NCBI GenBank assembly: GCA_046704385.1
Contig: JBJKSB010000044.1
Coordinates: 1 to 15,696, forward strand
Length of the DNA stretch: 15,696 nucleotides
From: GH45 sp046704385
GTDB taxonomy: Bacteria > Bacteroidota > Bacteroidia > Bacteroidales > SZUA-534
Direction: 5' to 3'
Within the stretch, counting starts at the first letter, position 1. Every line of letters starts with the position of its first letter. The position numbers were made by a program, and so were the translations under genes. The notes under the pieces are model-generated. The model searched no databases. It saw nothing but the letters and a program-made list of their open reading frames with translations, and had not been told where the DNA came from. Shown piece by piece: positions 15,459-15,696 of the stretch.

Positions 15459-15508
15459 TCGTCGCAATAAAATGTACCATTTCAATTAAATTTTACTACT
15501 TGCGACGA
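15459..15508. repeat. 50-nt imperfect hairpin
   Basis: TCGTCGCAA (15459-15467) pairs with TTGCGACGA (15500-15508), all 9 bp. TAAAAT (15468-15473) pairs with ATTTTA (15490-15495), leaving CTAC as a bulge and a 16-nt loop. A T-run follows the right arm, so a terminator role on the plus strand is possible. Confidence 0.7.
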
Positions 15509-15513
15509 TTTTT

Positions 15514-15523
15514 CCTGGCCAGG
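15514..15523. repeat. Perfect 10-bp palindrome CCTGGCCAGG
   Basis: A self-complementary 10-mer between the two long hairpins. It could be a protein site or part of the repeat cluster; chance is possible. Confidence 0.5.
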
Positions 15524-15533
15524 TCACCCAGAG

Positions 15534-15601
15534 CCCAGGGCGACAAAAACTTCAATAAGTTCGACTATCCGCTCACTTATTTTCGTTTTTTCTGCCCTGG
15601 G
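15534..15601. repeat. 68-nt nested hairpin (first stem of unit 1)
   Basis: Three collinear stems are separated by 3x3 internal loops: CCCAGGGC (15534-15541) with GCCCTGGG (15594-15601), AAAAAC (15545-15550) with GTTTTT (15585-15590), and AATAAGT (15554-15560) with ACTTATT (15575-15581), closing on a 14-nt loop. 21 of 27 arm positions pair. Confidence 0.75.
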
Positions 15602-15626
15602 TTGAATTGAATTGCCCTTTCAGGGC
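15595..15626. repeat. Paired-hairpin repeat, unit 1: linker and second stem
   Basis: The right arm CCCTGGG is followed by TTGAATTGA (15602-15610), then ATT, then the hairpin GCCCT-TTC-AGGGC (15614-15626). The same order recurs 67 nt downstream in unit 2. Confidence 0.78.
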
Positions 15627-15628
15627 GT

Positions 15629-15642
15629 TATTATCGATAATA
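15629..15642. repeat. Perfect 14-bp palindrome TATTATCGATAATA
   Basis: It lies between the two paired-hairpin units. It is AT-rich with a central ATCGAT and is self-complementary over all 14 bases. It may be a protein-binding site or the spacer of the repeat. Confidence 0.6.
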
Positions 15643-15649
15643 CAATTTC

Positions 15650-15693
15650 CCCAAGGCGCTGCCTTGGGTTGAATTGAGCTGCCACTCCGTGGC
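15650..15693. repeat. Paired-hairpin repeat, unit 2
   Basis: The first stem is CCCAAGGC-GCT-GCCTTGGG (15650-15668), then the linker TTGAATTGA (15669-15677), GCT, and the second stem GCCAC-TCC-GTGGC (15681-15693). Relative to unit 1 the linker is identical and both stems differ by complementary changes that keep pairing. Confidence 0.8.
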
Positions 15694-15696
15694 GAA

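Larger units (their letters stand above)
15333..15696. other. Non-coding hairpin-rich region to the right edge
   Basis: 364 nt with no credible gene (a 67-codon frame here is made of hairpin arms). It contains at least seven inverted repeats, listed below, of which several have paired, compensatory differences. The cluster is cut by the window edge. Confidence 0.75.

Noticed and set aside
15407..15610. A 67-codon open frame on the plus strand after the TonB receptor.
   Set aside because: It is made of hairpin arms and linkers, has no domain-like composition or good start context, and such repeats often give spurious frames.
15595..15696. The regular spacing at the right edge as a CRISPR array.
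   Set aside because: Only two units are seen, the repeats are not identical but covary, the part between units is palindromic, and no cas gene is present.

Overview
This window looks like a chromosomal segment from an AT-rich member of the Bacteroidota, probably the Bacteroidales/Marinilabiliales side. The grounds are two PorE-like envelope proteins (TPR plus PD40 propeller), several TAnnTTTG-type -7 promoter boxes, weak or absent Shine-Dalgarno sequences, and a solo HsdR-N-domain gene beside holA. The species cannot be named from sequence alone. There is no sign of a prophage, a transposase or a CRISPR array.

Layout. Positions 1-1725 (minus strand) hold a DNA replication/repair pair: holA (DNA polymerase III delta) followed 2 nt later by the start of a UvrD/RecB-type helicase that runs off the left edge. 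Positions 2040-2492 (plus) encode a small solo type I restriction N-terminal nuclease-like domain, divergent from holA. Positions 2489-7828 (minus) hold an envelope cluster read right to left: a PorE-like protein with a C-terminal membrane anchor, a second PorE-like protein ending in OmpA plus two SPOR-like repeats, and a GNAT acetyltransferase whose start overlaps the stop before it. Positions 8328-11475 (minus) hold an unrecognised 122-aa protein, a Schlafen/AlbA_2 protein and a large membrane protein that joins a family 2 glycosyltransferase to what looks like a gutted phosphoglycosyltransferase. Positions 11713-15332 (plus) hold a bacteriohemerythrin, an OmpR-type response regulator without an adjacent kinase, a good intrinsic terminator, and a TonB-dependent outer membrane receptor with its own promoter.

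Two non-coding stretches (about 8102-8302 and 15338-15696) are packed with hairpins and share an exact 20-nt sequence in opposite orientation. At the right edge, two paired-hairpin units 67 nt apart share the linker TTGAATTGA, while their stems differ by compensatory base-pair changes. This is the clearest structure that no gene explains. It suggests a family of structured dispersed repeats or small RNAs that continues beyond the window.

How the genes fit together. The PorE-like pair probably acts in the periplasm or at the outer membrane: one member is tied to peptidoglycan by OmpA/SPOR domains and the other is tied to a membrane by its C-terminal helix. The glycosyltransferase probably builds a surface polysaccharide. 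Hemerythrin, response regulator and TonB receptor lie in a row, but a terminator and a separate promoter argue that the receptor is transcribed on its own.
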